A stretch of DNA of 64,000 bases, taken from contig NZ_KB898364.1 in assembly GCF_000377565.1 (NCBI RefSeq), forward strand, positions 1 to 64,000, given 5' to 3'. Positions 29,003-37,615 of this stretch are shown here, one piece after another. A model generated the notes under the pieces. It saw only the letters and a program-made list of their open reading frames with translations, was not told the origin of the DNA and did not search any database. Position numbers and translations under genes: made by a program. The stretch comes from Rhizobium sp. 2MFCol3.1. Its GTDB lineage: Bacteria > Pseudomonadota > Alphaproteobacteria > Rhizobiales > Rhizobiaceae. Every line of letters begins with the position of its first letter. Positions within the stretch are counted from its first letter, which is position 1.

Positions 29003-29809
29003 ATGACAAAACCCGGCACCATTCGCGTCGGCATCGGCGGCTGGACGTTCGAGCCCTGGCGCAACCACTTCTTCCCGTCCACGCTGAAGCAGAAGGACGA
29101 GCTGAATTATGCCAGCCGGCAACTGAAGGTCATCGAGGTCAACGGCACCTATTACAGCTCGCAAAAGCCCGAGACCTTTGCCAAGTGGGCCGCCGATGTA
29201 CCCGAGGGTTTCATCTTCTCGCTCAAGGCCAGCCGCTTCAGCACCAATCGCAAGATTCTCTCCGAAGCCGGCGAATCCGTCGAGCGCTTTCTCGGCCAGG
29301 GCATCGTCGAGCTCGGCCCGCATCTCGGCCCCATCCTCTGGCAGTTCGCGCCGACGAAGAAGTTCGAGCCAGAGGATTTCGAGGGCTTCCTGAAGCTGCT
29401 TCCGGACAAGCAAGATGGCCTGCCGCTTAAACATGTCGTCGAGGTCCGTCACGACAGCTTCAAGGTGCCGGAGTTCGTGGCGCTGCTCGCGAAATACGGC
29501 GTCGCCCCGGTTGTCGCTGAGCATTTCGATTATCCGATGGTGGCCGATGTCACCGCCGATTTCGTCTACACGCGCCTGCAGAAGGGCTCGGACGAAATCC
29601 GGACCTGCTATCCGCCAAAGGAGCTGAAAGCCTGGGCCAAGCGCCTGGAGAGCTGGGCCGAGGGCAATGTGCCTGATGATCTGCCGCTTATTGACAGCGA
29701 CCGCAAGGTCAAGGTCGAGCCACGTGACGTTTTCGCCTTCATGATCCACGAGGGCAAGGTCAACGCTCCCTTCGGCGCCATCGCGCTGCAGGAAGAGGTC
29801 GGCAAGTAA
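29003..29809 (+). CDS. DUF72-family protein
   Basis: ATG 29003 is preferred because GAGGAGGA lies directly upstream (28991-28998); the frame extends 78 bp further back over the antitoxin start region. The 268-residue product has the DUF72 TIM-barrel pattern: IRVGIGGWTFEPWRNHFFP at the N terminus, YYSSQKPETFAKWAADVPEGFIFSLK, and a C-terminal FVYTRLQ segment. The family (YecE) has no established biochemical role. Its stop codon directly abuts the stop codon of convergent nnrDE, with no room for a terminator. Confidence 0.85.
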   Translation: MTKPGTIRVGIGGWTFEPWRNHFFPSTLKQKDELNYASRQLKVIEVNGTYYSSQKPETFAKWAADVPEGFIFSLKASRFSTNRKILSEAGESVERFLGQGIVELGPHLGPILWQFAPTKKFEPEDFEGFLKLLPDKQDGLPLKHVVEVRHDSFKVPEFVALLAKYGVAPVVAEHFDYPMVADVTADFVYTRLQKGSDEIRTCYPPKELKAWAKRLESWAEGNVPDDLPLIDSDRKVKVEPRDVFAFMIHEGKVNAPFGAIALQEEVGK

Positions 29810-31297
29810 TCAAAGTGGCAGCACGTGGCTGACGAGGTCTTCCGCCGTCAGACCCTTGCCGGCCCGGTTGCCCGCTTCGCCGTGCATGTAGACGCCAGCG
29901 GCCGCCGCCTCGAAAGCCGGCAGCCCCTGCGCCATCAGCGCGCCAATGATCCCCGCCAGCACATCGCCGGAGCCGGCGGTAGCAAGCCAGATCGGCGCGT
30001 TGGTGTTGATCAGCGCCCGCCCATCCGGCGAGGCGATCACGGTGTCGGGCCCCTTGTAGACGATGGCCGCATTGGCCCGCGCCGCGGCCGCCAGCGCCTT
30101 GTCGGCCTTGCCGAGATTGTGGTCGGCGGCGATATCGGGAAACAGCCGCGAAAACTCTCCCTCATGCGGCGTCAGGACCAGCCGCGTCTCACCTTCCGCG
30201 AACAATGCGAACAGCGCCTCGGGATCCTCGCGGAAGGACGTGATGCCATCGGCATCCAGAACCAGATGCCGCGCCGCGAGTGCCGCCACAAAACCACGCG
30301 CCTTCTCGCCGGCCCCAAAGCCCGGCCCAAGCACGAAGCTGCGCAACCGCTCATCCTTCAGCCAATCCAGCAGTTCGGCATCCCCATCGATGCCGTGCAG
30401 CATCACGGCCGTCAGATGCGTCGCGTTCTCGTCCATGGCATCCGCAGGCGAGGCGATCGTCACCAGCCCGGCGCCGGCCTTCAATCCGGACATGGCCGAC
30501 ATCCGCGCCGCTCCCGTCTTGCCCTTCTCGCCGGAGAAGACGACGAGGTGGCCGCGCTTATACTTGTGCGTCTCATGCCCAGACGACGGCAGCCACCGCT
30601 CCCATCGTTCGGGCCGGTTCTCCGCCAGCTTGCCCGACGCCTGCCCGCGCACGATCCGTGCGGGTATGCCGATGTCGAGCACCTCGAGCACGCCCGAAAG
30701 CTCTCGGCCAGGCATCAGCAGATGTCCCGGCTTGCGTGTCATGAAGGTGATCGTCCGCTCGGCGGCAAATGCGGCCCCCAGCACCATGCCCGTCCGGCCG
30801 TCGACGCCGGATGGCAGGTCGACGGCAAGCACCGGCAGGCGAGCTTCCTCTATACGCACGATTACCGCACTGACGACTTCGGGCACGGCCCGCGTCAACC
30901 CGGCCCCGAACAGCGCGTCGATCACGACGTCACCGTCTGCGGGTTCATAAGCCTCGATAGTCGCCCCCTTGCCAAGCCAGCCGTTAAAGGCCCGCGCAGC
31001 GTCGCCCTTGAGCCGAGCGGGGTCACCCAGATGAAACACCACAACCTCGACACCGCTATCCCGCAGACACAGCGCCGCAACATACCCGTCGCCGCCATTG
31101 TTGCCGGGACCGCACAACACGACGGCCCTCCGCGCAGAGGGATAGTGCCGCAGAAAGGCCGCCGCCACGCCGGCGCCCGCCTGCAGCATGAGCCTGAAAC
31201 TGTCGATGCCCGAGGCCGCTGCTGCGGCATCGACGGCGGTCATTTCGGCGGGAGTGAGGAGAAGGTCGGCGAGTTGATTGTCCATCCGGCCATTCAA
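29810..31297 (-). CDS. nnrDE: Bifunctional NAD(P)H-hydrate epimerase / ADP-dependent dehydratase
   Basis: Metabolite-repair enzyme of 495 residues that restores damaged NAD(P)H hydrates. The N-terminal half (about 1-215) is the YjeF_N epimerase domain, with VVLCGPGNNGGDGYVAAL and AVDLPSGVDG. The C-terminal half (about 225-495) is the ribokinase-like dehydratase domain, with RGHLVVFSGEKGKTGAARMS, LTPHEGEFSRLFP, YKGPDTVIASPDG and ATAGSGDVLAGIIGAL near the end. An in-frame ATG four codons downstream (MDNQLADLL) is an alternative start. In some rhizobia this gene precedes glnB, as here, on the opposite strand. Confidence 0.94.
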   Translation of the reverse strand: MNGRMDNQLADLLLTPAEMTAVDAAAAASGIDSFRLMLQAGAGVAAAFLRHYPSARRAVVLCGPGNNGGDGYVAALCLRDSGVEVVVFHLGDPARLKGDAARAFNGWLGKGATIEAYEPADGDVVIDALFGAGLTRAVPEVVSAVIVRIEEARLPVLAVDLPSGVDGRTGMVLGAAFAAERTITFMTRKPGHLLMPGRELSGVLEVLDIGIPARIVRGQASGKLAENRPERWERWLPSSGHETHKYKRGHLVVFSGEKGKTGAARMSAMSGLKAGAGLVTIASPADAMDENATHLTAVMLHGIDGDAELLDWLKDERLRSFVLGPGFGAGEKARGFVAALAARHLVLDADGITSFREDPEALFALFAEGETRLVLTPHEGEFSRLFPDIAADHNLGKADKALAAAARANAAIVYKGPDTVIASPDGRALINTNAPIWLATAGSGDVLAGIIGALMAQGLPAFEAAAAGVYMHGEAGNRAGKGLTAEDLVSHVLPL

Positions 31298-31552
31298 GCA
31301 GAATCCGCCTAAAAAACAACCGATTGGCGCAAAATCTGGAAGGTTATTATTTAGTCATTTGCATATATTTTAATCTTCACCACAAGCCAGAAAGAGAGCA
31401 TCAGACATCGCGAATATTCCCAATTTCGGTCGAAATTTAAGCTTTTCGCTTGCAACCCGCGCGGTTTTTGACAAAAAAATCGTTGAAATTGCTGAAAATC
31501 GCTCGACTTTCAGTCTCCGGCCGCCATTTCGACGAAGATTCCGCTTTCCAAC

Positions 31553-31568
31553 TGGCACGATAACTGCA
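31553..31568 (+). promoter_or_regulatory. Sigma-54 (RpoN) promoter of glnBA
   Basis: TGGCACGATAACTGCA keeps GG (31554-31555) and GC (31566-31567) exactly ten bases apart, the -24/-12 spacing required by RpoN, and matches the TGGCAC half perfectly. It is 60 bp upstream of the glnB ATG. The rest of the 31298-31627 intergenic region is AT-rich; no clear NtrC site was seen. Confidence 0.85.
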
Positions 31569-31627
31569 TTCTATCGGGGGGTGGGTATGAGCCTGCTATA
31601 ACGGGAGAAGCGGAGAGTCATTTTCTC

Positions 31628-31966
31628 ATGAAAAAGATCGAAGCGATCATTAAGCCCTTCAAGCTGGACGAAGTGAAGGAAGCCCTTCAGGAAGTTGGCC
31701 TGCAGGGGATCACAGTCACGGAAGCAAAGGGCTTCGGTCGCCAAAAAGGCCACACGGAATTGTACCGTGGCGCGGAGTATGTCGTCGATTTCCTGCCGAA
31801 GGTGAAGGTCGAAGTCGTCCTCGCCGACGAGAACGCGGAGGCCGTCATCGACGCGATCCGCAAGGCCGCGCAAACCGGCCGTATCGGCGACGGCAAGATT
31901 TTCGTATCCAATATCGAAGAAGTCATTCGTATCCGTACCGGCGAAACCGGTGTCGATGCGATCTGA
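31628..31966 (+). CDS. glnB: Nitrogen regulatory protein PII
   Basis: PII trimer subunit of 112 residues that senses 2-oxoglutarate, ATP/ADP and glutamine, and controls GlnE, NtrB and AmtB. The sequence starts with KKIEAIIKPFKLDEVKEAL; the T-loop includes the uridylylation site Tyr51 in ELYRGAEYVVDFLPK; the B-loop contains KAAQTGRIGDGKIFV. Linkage to glnA 56 bp downstream identifies it as glnB rather than glnK, which pairs with amtB. The sigma-54 promoter upstream indicates nitrogen-responsive expression. Confidence 0.96.
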   Translation: MKKIEAIIKPFKLDEVKEALQEVGLQGITVTEAKGFGRQKGHTELYRGAEYVVDFLPKVKVEVVLADENAEAVIDAIRKAAQTGRIGDGKIFVSNIEEVIRIRTGETGVDAI

Positions 31967-32022
31967 CCTGTTTGGTCCAGGCGAGGCAATCGTCTCGTCT
32001 TCTCAAATGAAGGAACCATTTT

Positions 32023-33432
32023 ATGGCGACCGCAAGCGAAATCCTCAAGCAAATCAAGGATAACGACGTCAAGTTTGTTGACCTGCGCTTCACCGATCCC
32101 AAGGGCAAGCTGCAGCACGTCACGATGGACGTTGTTTGCGTCGATGAAGACATGTTCGCCGATGGCGTCATGTTCGACGGCTCCTCGATCGGCGGCTGGA
32201 AGGCGATCAACGAATCCGACATGGTGCTGATGCCCGACACGGAAACGGTCCACATGGACCCGTTCTTCGCGCAGTCCACCATGGTCATCCTCTGCGACAT
32301 TCTCGATCCGGTCTCCGGCGAAGCCTATAACCGCGATCCGCGCGGCACCGCCAAGAAGGCTGAAGCCTATCTGAAGGCATCCGGCATCGGCGACACCGTC
32401 TTCGTTGGCCCTGAAGCCGAATTCTTCATCTTCGACGACGTTCGCTACAAGGCCGACCCCTACAACACCGGCTTCAAGCTCGATTCGACCGAACTGCCGT
32501 CCAACGACGACACCGAATACGAGACCGGCAACCTCGGTCACCGTCCGCGCGTCAAGGGCGGCTATTTCCCGGTTCCGCCGATCGACAGCTGCCAGGACAT
32601 GCGCTCCGAAATGCTGACGGTCCTCAGTGAAATGGGCGTCGTCGTCGAAAAGCACCACCACGAAGTGGCCGCTGCCCAGCACGAGCTCGGCATCAAGTTT
32701 GACACGCTCGTTCGCAACGCCGACAAGATGCAGATCTACAAGTACGTCGTGCACCAGGTCGCCAATGCCTACGGCAAGACGGCAACCTTCATGCCGAAGC
32801 CGATTTTCGGCGACAACGGCTCGGGCATGCACGTCCACATGTCGATCTGGAAGAGCGGCAAGCCGAGCTTCGCGGGTGATGAATATGCAGGCCTCTCCGA
32901 GAGCTGCCTCTACTTCATCGGCGGCATCATCAAGCATGCCAAGGCGCTGAACGCCTTCACCAACCCGTCGACGAACTCCTACAAGCGTCTCGTCCCGGGC
33001 TATGAAGCACCGGTTCTGCTCGCCTACTCGGCGCGCAACCGCTCGGCCTCGTGCCGCATTCCGTTCGGCAGCAACCCGAAGGCAAAGCGCGTCGAAGTCC
33101 GCTTCCCGGATCCGATGGCGAACCCCTACCTCGCCTTCGCTGCCATGCTGATGGCCGGCCTCGACGGCATCAAGAACAAGATCCATCCCGGCAAGGCCAT
33201 GGACAAGGATCTCTACGACCTGCCGCCGAAGGAGCTGAAGAAGATTCCGACGGTTTGCGGTTCGCTGCGCGAAGCGCTGGAAAGCCTGGACAAGGACCGC
33301 AAGTTCCTGACCGCCGGCGGCGTCTTCGACGACGACCAGATCGACTCGTTCATCGAGCTGAAGATGATCGAGGTCATGCGTTACGACATGACCCCGCATC
33401 CGGTCGAATACGACATGTACTACTCGGCGTAA
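32023..33432 (+). CDS. glnA: Glutamine synthetase type I
   Basis: GSI, 469 residues, the ammonia-assimilating dodecameric enzyme. Signatures include FDGSSIGGW (near residue 47), VGPEAEFFIFDDV in the active site, KPIFGDNGSGMHVHMSIWK (ATP/glutamate region) and NRSASCRIPF. The regulatory adenylylation site is Tyr398 in DLYDLPPKE, so the enzyme is expected to be controlled by GlnE. AAGGAA lies eight bases before the ATG. It forms the glnBA operon and ends at a strong terminator. Confidence 0.97.
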   Translation: MATASEILKQIKDNDVKFVDLRFTDPKGKLQHVTMDVVCVDEDMFADGVMFDGSSIGGWKAINESDMVLMPDTETVHMDPFFAQSTMVILCDILDPVSGEAYNRDPRGTAKKAEAYLKASGIGDTVFVGPEAEFFIFDDVRYKADPYNTGFKLDSTELPSNDDTEYETGNLGHRPRVKGGYFPVPPIDSCQDMRSEMLTVLSEMGVVVEKHHHEVAAAQHELGIKFDTLVRNADKMQIYKYVVHQVANAYGKTATFMPKPIFGDNGSGMHVHMSIWKSGKPSFAGDEYAGLSESCLYFIGGIIKHAKALNAFTNPSTNSYKRLVPGYEAPVLLAYSARNRSASCRIPFGSNPKAKRVEVRFPDPMANPYLAFAAMLMAGLDGIKNKIHPGKAMDKDLYDLPPKELKKIPTVCGSLREALESLDKDRKFLTAGGVFDDDQIDSFIELKMIEVMRYDMTPHPVEYDMYYSA

Positions 33433-33440
33433 GCCCTCAG

Positions 33441-33466
33441 AAAGCCCCGGTTCGCCGGGGCTTTCG
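33441..33466 (+). terminator. Intrinsic terminator of glnBA
   Basis: Stem AAAGCCCCGG / CCGGGGCTTT with loop TTCG, eight bases after the glnA stop codon. Confidence 0.88.
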
Positions 33467-33536
33467 TCTATCCGATGTCACGGAAGCCTCGCGTCGATGT
33501 GACACTCATGTGACGAGTTCTCGCACAAATCTTGAT

Positions 33537-33550
33537 TTGAGTGAGATCAA
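33537..33550. promoter_or_regulatory. FNR/FixK-like box (TTGA-N6-TCAA) upstream of hspQ
   Basis: TTGAGTGAGATCAA fits TTGA-N6-TCAA and differs from the consensus TTGAT-N4-ATCAA at one base. Its centre is only about 40 bp before the hspQ ATG, so a class II activated promoter would start at the ATG itself. Repression or a chance match is therefore as likely as activation. Confidence 0.3.
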
Positions 33551-33583
33551 TCACCAAATCAGGTGATGAAAGGAAGTCGTACC

Positions 33584-33913
33584 ATGAAAGAAAGACTAGC
33601 TAAGTTCAGTATCGGCGAAGTGGTTCGGCACAAGGTATTTCCGTTTCGCGGCGTCATCTTCGATGTCGATCCGGAATTCGCGAATACGGAAGAATGGTGG
33701 AATTCTATTCCCGCCGACGTGCGCCCCAGCAAGGACCAGCCCTTCTACCACTTGCTCGCCGAAAACGAAGAAAACGAATACGTCGCCTACGTATCCGAAC
33801 AGAACCTGATGAATGACGAAAGCGGCGAACCGCTTCGCAATGAACAGGTCTACCAGATTTTCGATATGGCACCGACAGGGCAGTTCAAACCCAAGATGAG
33901 CTTCACCCACTAA
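33584..33913 (+). CDS. hspQ: Heat shock protein HspQ
   Basis: ATG 33584 is selected for its AAGGAAG ribosome-binding site (33570-33576); the frame opens at 33563. The 109-residue protein has the YccV/HspQ fold (KFSIGEVVRHKVFPFRGVIFDVDPEFAN, then DQPFYHLLAENEENEYVAYVSEQNL). In enterobacteria HspQ binds hemimethylated DNA, affects DnaA levels and is an adaptor for Lon. It is monocistronic, between two terminators. The upstream region carries a possible FNR/FixK box. Confidence 0.9.
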   Translation: MKERLAKFSIGEVVRHKVFPFRGVIFDVDPEFANTEEWWNSIPADVRPSKDQPFYHLLAENEENEYVAYVSEQNLMNDESGEPLRNEQVYQIFDMAPTGQFKPKMSFTH

Positions 33914-33932
33914 GCCGCTGCATATCCATTCC

Positions 33933-33962
33933 AAACCCCGCTTTCTCCCAGCGGGGTTTTTC
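33933..33962 (+). terminator. Intrinsic terminator of hspQ
   Basis: Stem AAACCCCGCT / AGCGGGGTTT with a seven-base loop, followed by TTTC, 19 bp after the hspQ stop. Confidence 0.88.
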
Positions 33963-33989
33963 TTTGCCTGCGCCCGGATCACGGACAAC

Positions 33990-34017
33990 AAAAAACCCGG
34001 CGCGAAGCCGGGTTTCT
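33990..34017 (-). terminator. Intrinsic terminator of the IalB-like gene
   Basis: On the minus strand AAACCCGGC / GCCGGGTTT with a five-base loop is followed by a T run (forward AAAAA at 33991-33995), just beyond the stop codon at 34040. Confidence 0.88.
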
Positions 34018-34039
34018 CGACAATCCGTAAGGATCGAAA

Positions 34040-34696
34040 TTACTGGGCCTTGGCAGCCTTCTGGGCGTCTTCAAGCTTCTTGCGCGCTTCGTCGGCCTTC
34101 TTCTGCATGCTGTCCTGCAGGCTCTTCTGGCTTTCAGCGAGCTTGGAAGCGGAAACCGCTTCGCCATCGAATGCGCCGGTGAAACCTTCTAGCGAGATCT
34201 TGATCGGGTTCGGCGCGCGGCGGAAGTTGATCGAGGTCAGGATCAGATCGGTGCCCTTCTTCAGGCTGGCGACCATGGCGTCCGTGAGCGGGATCTGCGC
34301 GACGCAGCGATCCGGCATGCACATCAGGTAATCGATCTTCTGCGGCTTGCCGCCGTCGATCTGCATACCGATGCCCGGAGGAATGAGACGTGCCGGAGGA
34401 ACCGAAACCTGCAGGCTCTTGTTGTTAACCTTGCCCGAAACGGTGATGAGGCCTACGCCCGTAACCAGCTGGCCGCCGGTTGCCAGAACAACGTTCTGGA
34501 CGACGCAGACGTCGTTGTCCTGCTGCTTGCTGCAGGTCTTGTACCAGCCCAGGCGCGGCGCGCCCGGAGCAGCCTGGCCGGTCGCATCAGCAGACGCGTC
34601 CTGCGCAAAAGAAGACACCGGAGCCATAGCGGCGCCAAGCATCACTGCCATAACGGACAGGGCTGCCCGTGTTTTCTTTTCAGACTTGAACATCAT
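34040..34696 (-). CDS. Invasion-associated locus B (IalB) family protein
   Basis: The open frame reaches 34918, but the protein starts at ATG 34696 (or 34693), with AGGAGA upstream, giving 218 residues. A signal peptide (ALSVMAVMLGAAMAPVSSFAQ) precedes the IalB fold: WYKTCSKQQDNDVCVVQNV and DYLMCMPDRCVAQIPL supply two cysteine pairs, probably disulfides. The C-terminal tail (LAESQKSLQDSMQKKADEARKKL) is a charged helix. IalB was named for Bartonella erythrocyte invasion, but homologues are common in free-living and plant-associated rhizobia, where the role is unknown. Confidence 0.88.
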   Translation of the reverse strand: MMFKSEKKTRAALSVMAVMLGAAMAPVSSFAQDASADATGQAAPGAPRLGWYKTCSKQQDNDVCVVQNVVLATGGQLVTGVGLITVSGKVNNKSLQVSVPPARLIPPGIGMQIDGGKPQKIDYLMCMPDRCVAQIPLTDAMVASLKKGTDLILTSINFRRAPNPIKISLEGFTGAFDGEAVSASKLAESQKSLQDSMQKKADEARKKLEDAQKAAKAQ

Positions 34697-34965
34697 AACG
34701 AATTCCGTCTCCTGGTATCCCGTCGGGACAGCCGATAGGCCGTCCTCACCAACAGGGTTGTTCGCATCTGACCTCTTAAAACAATGAGGCAAATGCATGA
34801 CCCCCCCGACTTCGGGGTCCCTGTTACATCGCGTTGCTGGAGATTTCCAGTGTTTCTTTGGCGTTTTGGGCGCCGCTGGAAAGAATTTGCCGTGGATGGT
34901 GAATCCGGTCGCTCGCATGATAGTCTTCGGGCGAATCGTGCCGTTTTCCGGAAAGGATTTCGACT

Positions 34966-36771
34966 ATGCTCCGGATCGTTCTTCCCGTCGTCTTCACCCT
35001 CGTTTGCGGGGCGGCCCTTGCCGAGCCGGTGCATGGCATAGCAATGCACGGCACCCCGGCCCTGCCCGCCGATTTCAAGCACCTGCCCTACGTCAACCCT
35101 GACGTGAAGAAGGGCGGAAAGATCGCATACGGCGTCGTCGGCACCTACGACAACCTGAACCCGTTCATCCTGAAGAGCATGCGCACCACGGCACGCGGCA
35201 TGTGGGACCCCGAATACGGCAATCTGGTCTATGAAACGCTGATGCTGCGCTCGCGCGACGAGCCCTTCACGCTCTATGGGCTCTTGGCGCAATCCGTCGA
35301 ATGGGACGACGACAGGACCTATATCCAGTTCAACCTGAACCCAGCCGCCAAATGGTCGGACGGCCAGCCGGTCACGCCCGATGATGTCATCTTCTCCTTC
35401 AACATCCTGAAGGAGAAAGGCCGCGTGCCCTTCAGCACCCGCCTCAATGCCGTCGAGAAAATGGAGAAGGTCGGCGATCACAGCGTCCGCTTCACCTTCA
35501 ACGACAAGGCCGACCGCGAATTCCCGCTGATTCTCGCCGGCTCGACGCCCATTCTCCCTAAGCACGCGATCGACGCGGAGAATTTCGACCGCTCGACGCT
35601 GAAGCCGCTGATCGGCTCCGGTCCCTACAAGATCAAGTCGCTGAAGCCGGGCGAAAGCATCACCTTCGAGCGCGACCCGAATTACTGGGGTAAGGACCTC
35701 CCCGCCAAGGTCGGCCTCGACAATTACGATCAGATCACCGTCCAGTATTTCCTGCAGGACACGACATTGTTCGAATCGTTCAAGAAGGGCGATGTCGATA
35801 TCTATCCGGATGGCAGCCCCGGACATTGGGCGAGCGCCTATAATTTCCCGGCTGTCACCTCAGGCAATGTCGTCAAGGACACCTTCCAACCCAAGCTGCC
35901 GTCAGGCATGTTCGGCTTCGTCTTCAACACCCGCCGGCCGCTCTTCGACAATGTGAAGCTGCGCGAGGGCCTGTCGCTGATCTTCGATTTCGAATGGGCC
36001 AACAAGAACCTGTTCTCCAGCGCCTATATCAGGACGCAGAGCTACTGGCAGAATTCAGAGCTCTCCAGCTTCGGCGTACCGGCTGACGAGCGCGAACTGA
36101 AGCTGCTCGGCCCGATCAAGGATCGCATCGATCCCGCCATCCTCGACGGCACCTACAAGCTGCCAGTGACCGACGGCTCCGGCCGCGACCGCAATGTGCT
36201 GAAGCAGGCCGTCGAGCTCCTGAAACAGGCCGGCTACACGATCAAGAACGGCAAGATGAGCGACGCCAACGGCCGCCCGCTCGCCTTCGAGATCATGACG
36301 CAGAACACCGACCAAGAGAAACTCGCCGTCTCCTACCAGCGCTCGCTGCAGCTGCTCGGCATCAACGCCTCGATCCGCACGGTGGACGATTCGCAGTATC
36401 AGAGCCGCACCAACACCTTCGACTACGACGTCATCGTCAAATCCTTCACCTCGTCGCTATCGCCTGGCATCGAGCAGGTCGGCCGCTGGTCGTCCGCCTC
36501 GCGCGACCGCGACGGCACCGACAATTTTGCGGGCGTCGCCGATCCCGATGTCGATACGCTGATCCAGCACATCCTCAATGCACGTTCGGCCGAGGATTTC
36601 ACCGCCGCCGTCCGCTCGCACGACCGGCTGCTCCTGTCGGGCCACTACGTGCTGCCGCTCTATCACGTCGACAACCAGTGGGTCGCCCGCAGCAAGCGCA
36701 TCGGCCACCCCGACCAGGTGCCGCTCTATGGCTATCAGCTGCCTGCCTGGTGGGATCAGAGCGTCCAATAA
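34966..36771 (+). CDS. Family 5 extracellular solute-binding protein, YejA-like
   Basis: Periplasmic binding protein of 601 residues with a signal peptide (LRIVLPVVFTLVCGAALA, cleavage after residue 19). SBP family 5 hallmarks are KKGGKIAYGVVGTYDNLNPF at the mature N terminus, YETLMLRSRDEPFTLYG, AKWSDGQPVTPDDVIFSF, and GSGPYKIKSLKPGESITFERDPNYWG. The length and final region (PLYHVDNQWVARSKRI) resemble YejA/microcin C-type oligopeptide-binding proteins rather than DppA/OppA. AAGGA lies ten bases before the ATG. No permease or ATPase gene follows; the next gene encodes a DsbA-family protein. Its transporter must be elsewhere or shared. Confidence 0.88.
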   Translation: MLRIVLPVVFTLVCGAALAEPVHGIAMHGTPALPADFKHLPYVNPDVKKGGKIAYGVVGTYDNLNPFILKSMRTTARGMWDPEYGNLVYETLMLRSRDEPFTLYGLLAQSVEWDDDRTYIQFNLNPAAKWSDGQPVTPDDVIFSFNILKEKGRVPFSTRLNAVEKMEKVGDHSVRFTFNDKADREFPLILAGSTPILPKHAIDAENFDRSTLKPLIGSGPYKIKSLKPGESITFERDPNYWGKDLPAKVGLDNYDQITVQYFLQDTTLFESFKKGDVDIYPDGSPGHWASAYNFPAVTSGNVVKDTFQPKLPSGMFGFVFNTRRPLFDNVKLREGLSLIFDFEWANKNLFSSAYIRTQSYWQNSELSSFGVPADERELKLLGPIKDRIDPAILDGTYKLPVTDGSGRDRNVLKQAVELLKQAGYTIKNGKMSDANGRPLAFEIMTQNTDQEKLAVSYQRSLQLLGINASIRTVDDSQYQSRTNTFDYDVIVKSFTSSLSPGIEQVGRWSSASRDRDGTDNFAGVADPDVDTLIQHILNARSAEDFTAAVRSHDRLLLSGHYVLPLYHVDNQWVARSKRIGHPDQVPLYGYQLPAWWDQSVQ

Positions 36772-36873
36772 CAGGTGGTTCTCTTTTCCTGCCTGGTTGA
36801 ACTGGCCACTCGCAGCGACTAGATGGCTCCAAACGCCCTTTTTGGGCTCAGCAAATCCGGGAAAGGAAAGCCC

Positions 36874-37545
36874 ATGGAACGCATAGTCATCGACGTCGTC
36901 TCGGATGTCGTCTGCCCCTGGTGCTATCTCGGCAAGGCGCGGCTGGAGCTGGCGATCGCCGAAGTCCAGGACGAAGTCGGCGTCGACGTCAACTGGCGCC
37001 CCTATCGCCTCAACCCGGATTATCCGCCCGAAGGCGTCGACCAGAAGGCTGCACTTGAGAAGAAACTCGGCGGTGCCGAGCGGGTCGCCGAAGGGCACAA
37101 GATGCTCACCGAGCTCGGCCGCGAAGTCGGAATCAACTTCAATTTCGACGCCATCAAGATCGGGCCGAACACGCTCGACGCCCACCGCCTCATTCACTGG
37201 GCGATGATCGAGGATCGCGACAAGGCCGACCGTGTGGTCGATGGCCTGTTCAAGGCAAACTTCGAACAGGGCCTGAATGTCGGCGATCACGCCGTGCTGC
37301 TCGATATCGCCGAGAAGTCCGGTCTCGACCGCGCCGTGACCGCCTCGCTGCTTACCTCCGATGCCGACAAGGCTCTCGTCGTCGAGGAAATCGAATCGGC
37401 GCAGAAGATGGGCGTTAACGGCGTCCCCTTCTTCATCTTCGACCAGCAGTACGCCGTCAGCGGCGCCCAGACCCCTGATGTCATCGCTGGCGCACTGCGC
37501 GATATCGCCAAGGCCAAGGCCGAAGCCCGCGCCGGGATGAACTGA
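36874..37545 (+). CDS. DsbA-family (FrnE-like) thiol oxidoreductase
   Basis: ATG 36874 has GAAAGGAAAG directly upstream and gives 223 residues; the longer frame start at 36823 lacks this. The thioredoxin-fold active site CPWC (Cys14-Cys17) lies in VSDVVCPWCYLGK, and the cis-Pro loop is in VNGVPFFIFDQQYAVSGAQ. There is no signal peptide, so the protein is cytoplasmic, like FrnE and 2-hydroxychromene-2-carboxylate isomerase relatives in this superfamily. The substrate is unknown. Confidence 0.9.
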   Translation: MERIVIDVVSDVVCPWCYLGKARLELAIAEVQDEVGVDVNWRPYRLNPDYPPEGVDQKAALEKKLGGAERVAEGHKMLTELGREVGINFNFDAIKIGPNTLDAHRLIHWAMIEDRDKADRVVDGLFKANFEQGLNVGDHAVLLDIAEKSGLDRAVTASLLTSDADKALVVEEIESAQKMGVNGVPFFIFDQQYAVSGAQTPDVIAGALRDIAKAKAEARAGMN

Positions 37546-37574
37546 TCGACTGATTTTACAATATTGTTGAAAGC

Positions 37575-37613
37575 AAATCGGGACGGAAAGCTGAGGCCTT
37601 CCGTCCCGATTTT
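37575..37613. terminator. Bidirectional terminator between the DsbA-family gene and mfd
   Basis: Stem AATCGGGACGGAA / TTCCGTCCCGATT with a GC-containing loop, A-rich on the left and T-rich on the right, between two convergent genes. Confidence 0.85.
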
Positions 37614-37615
37614 CT

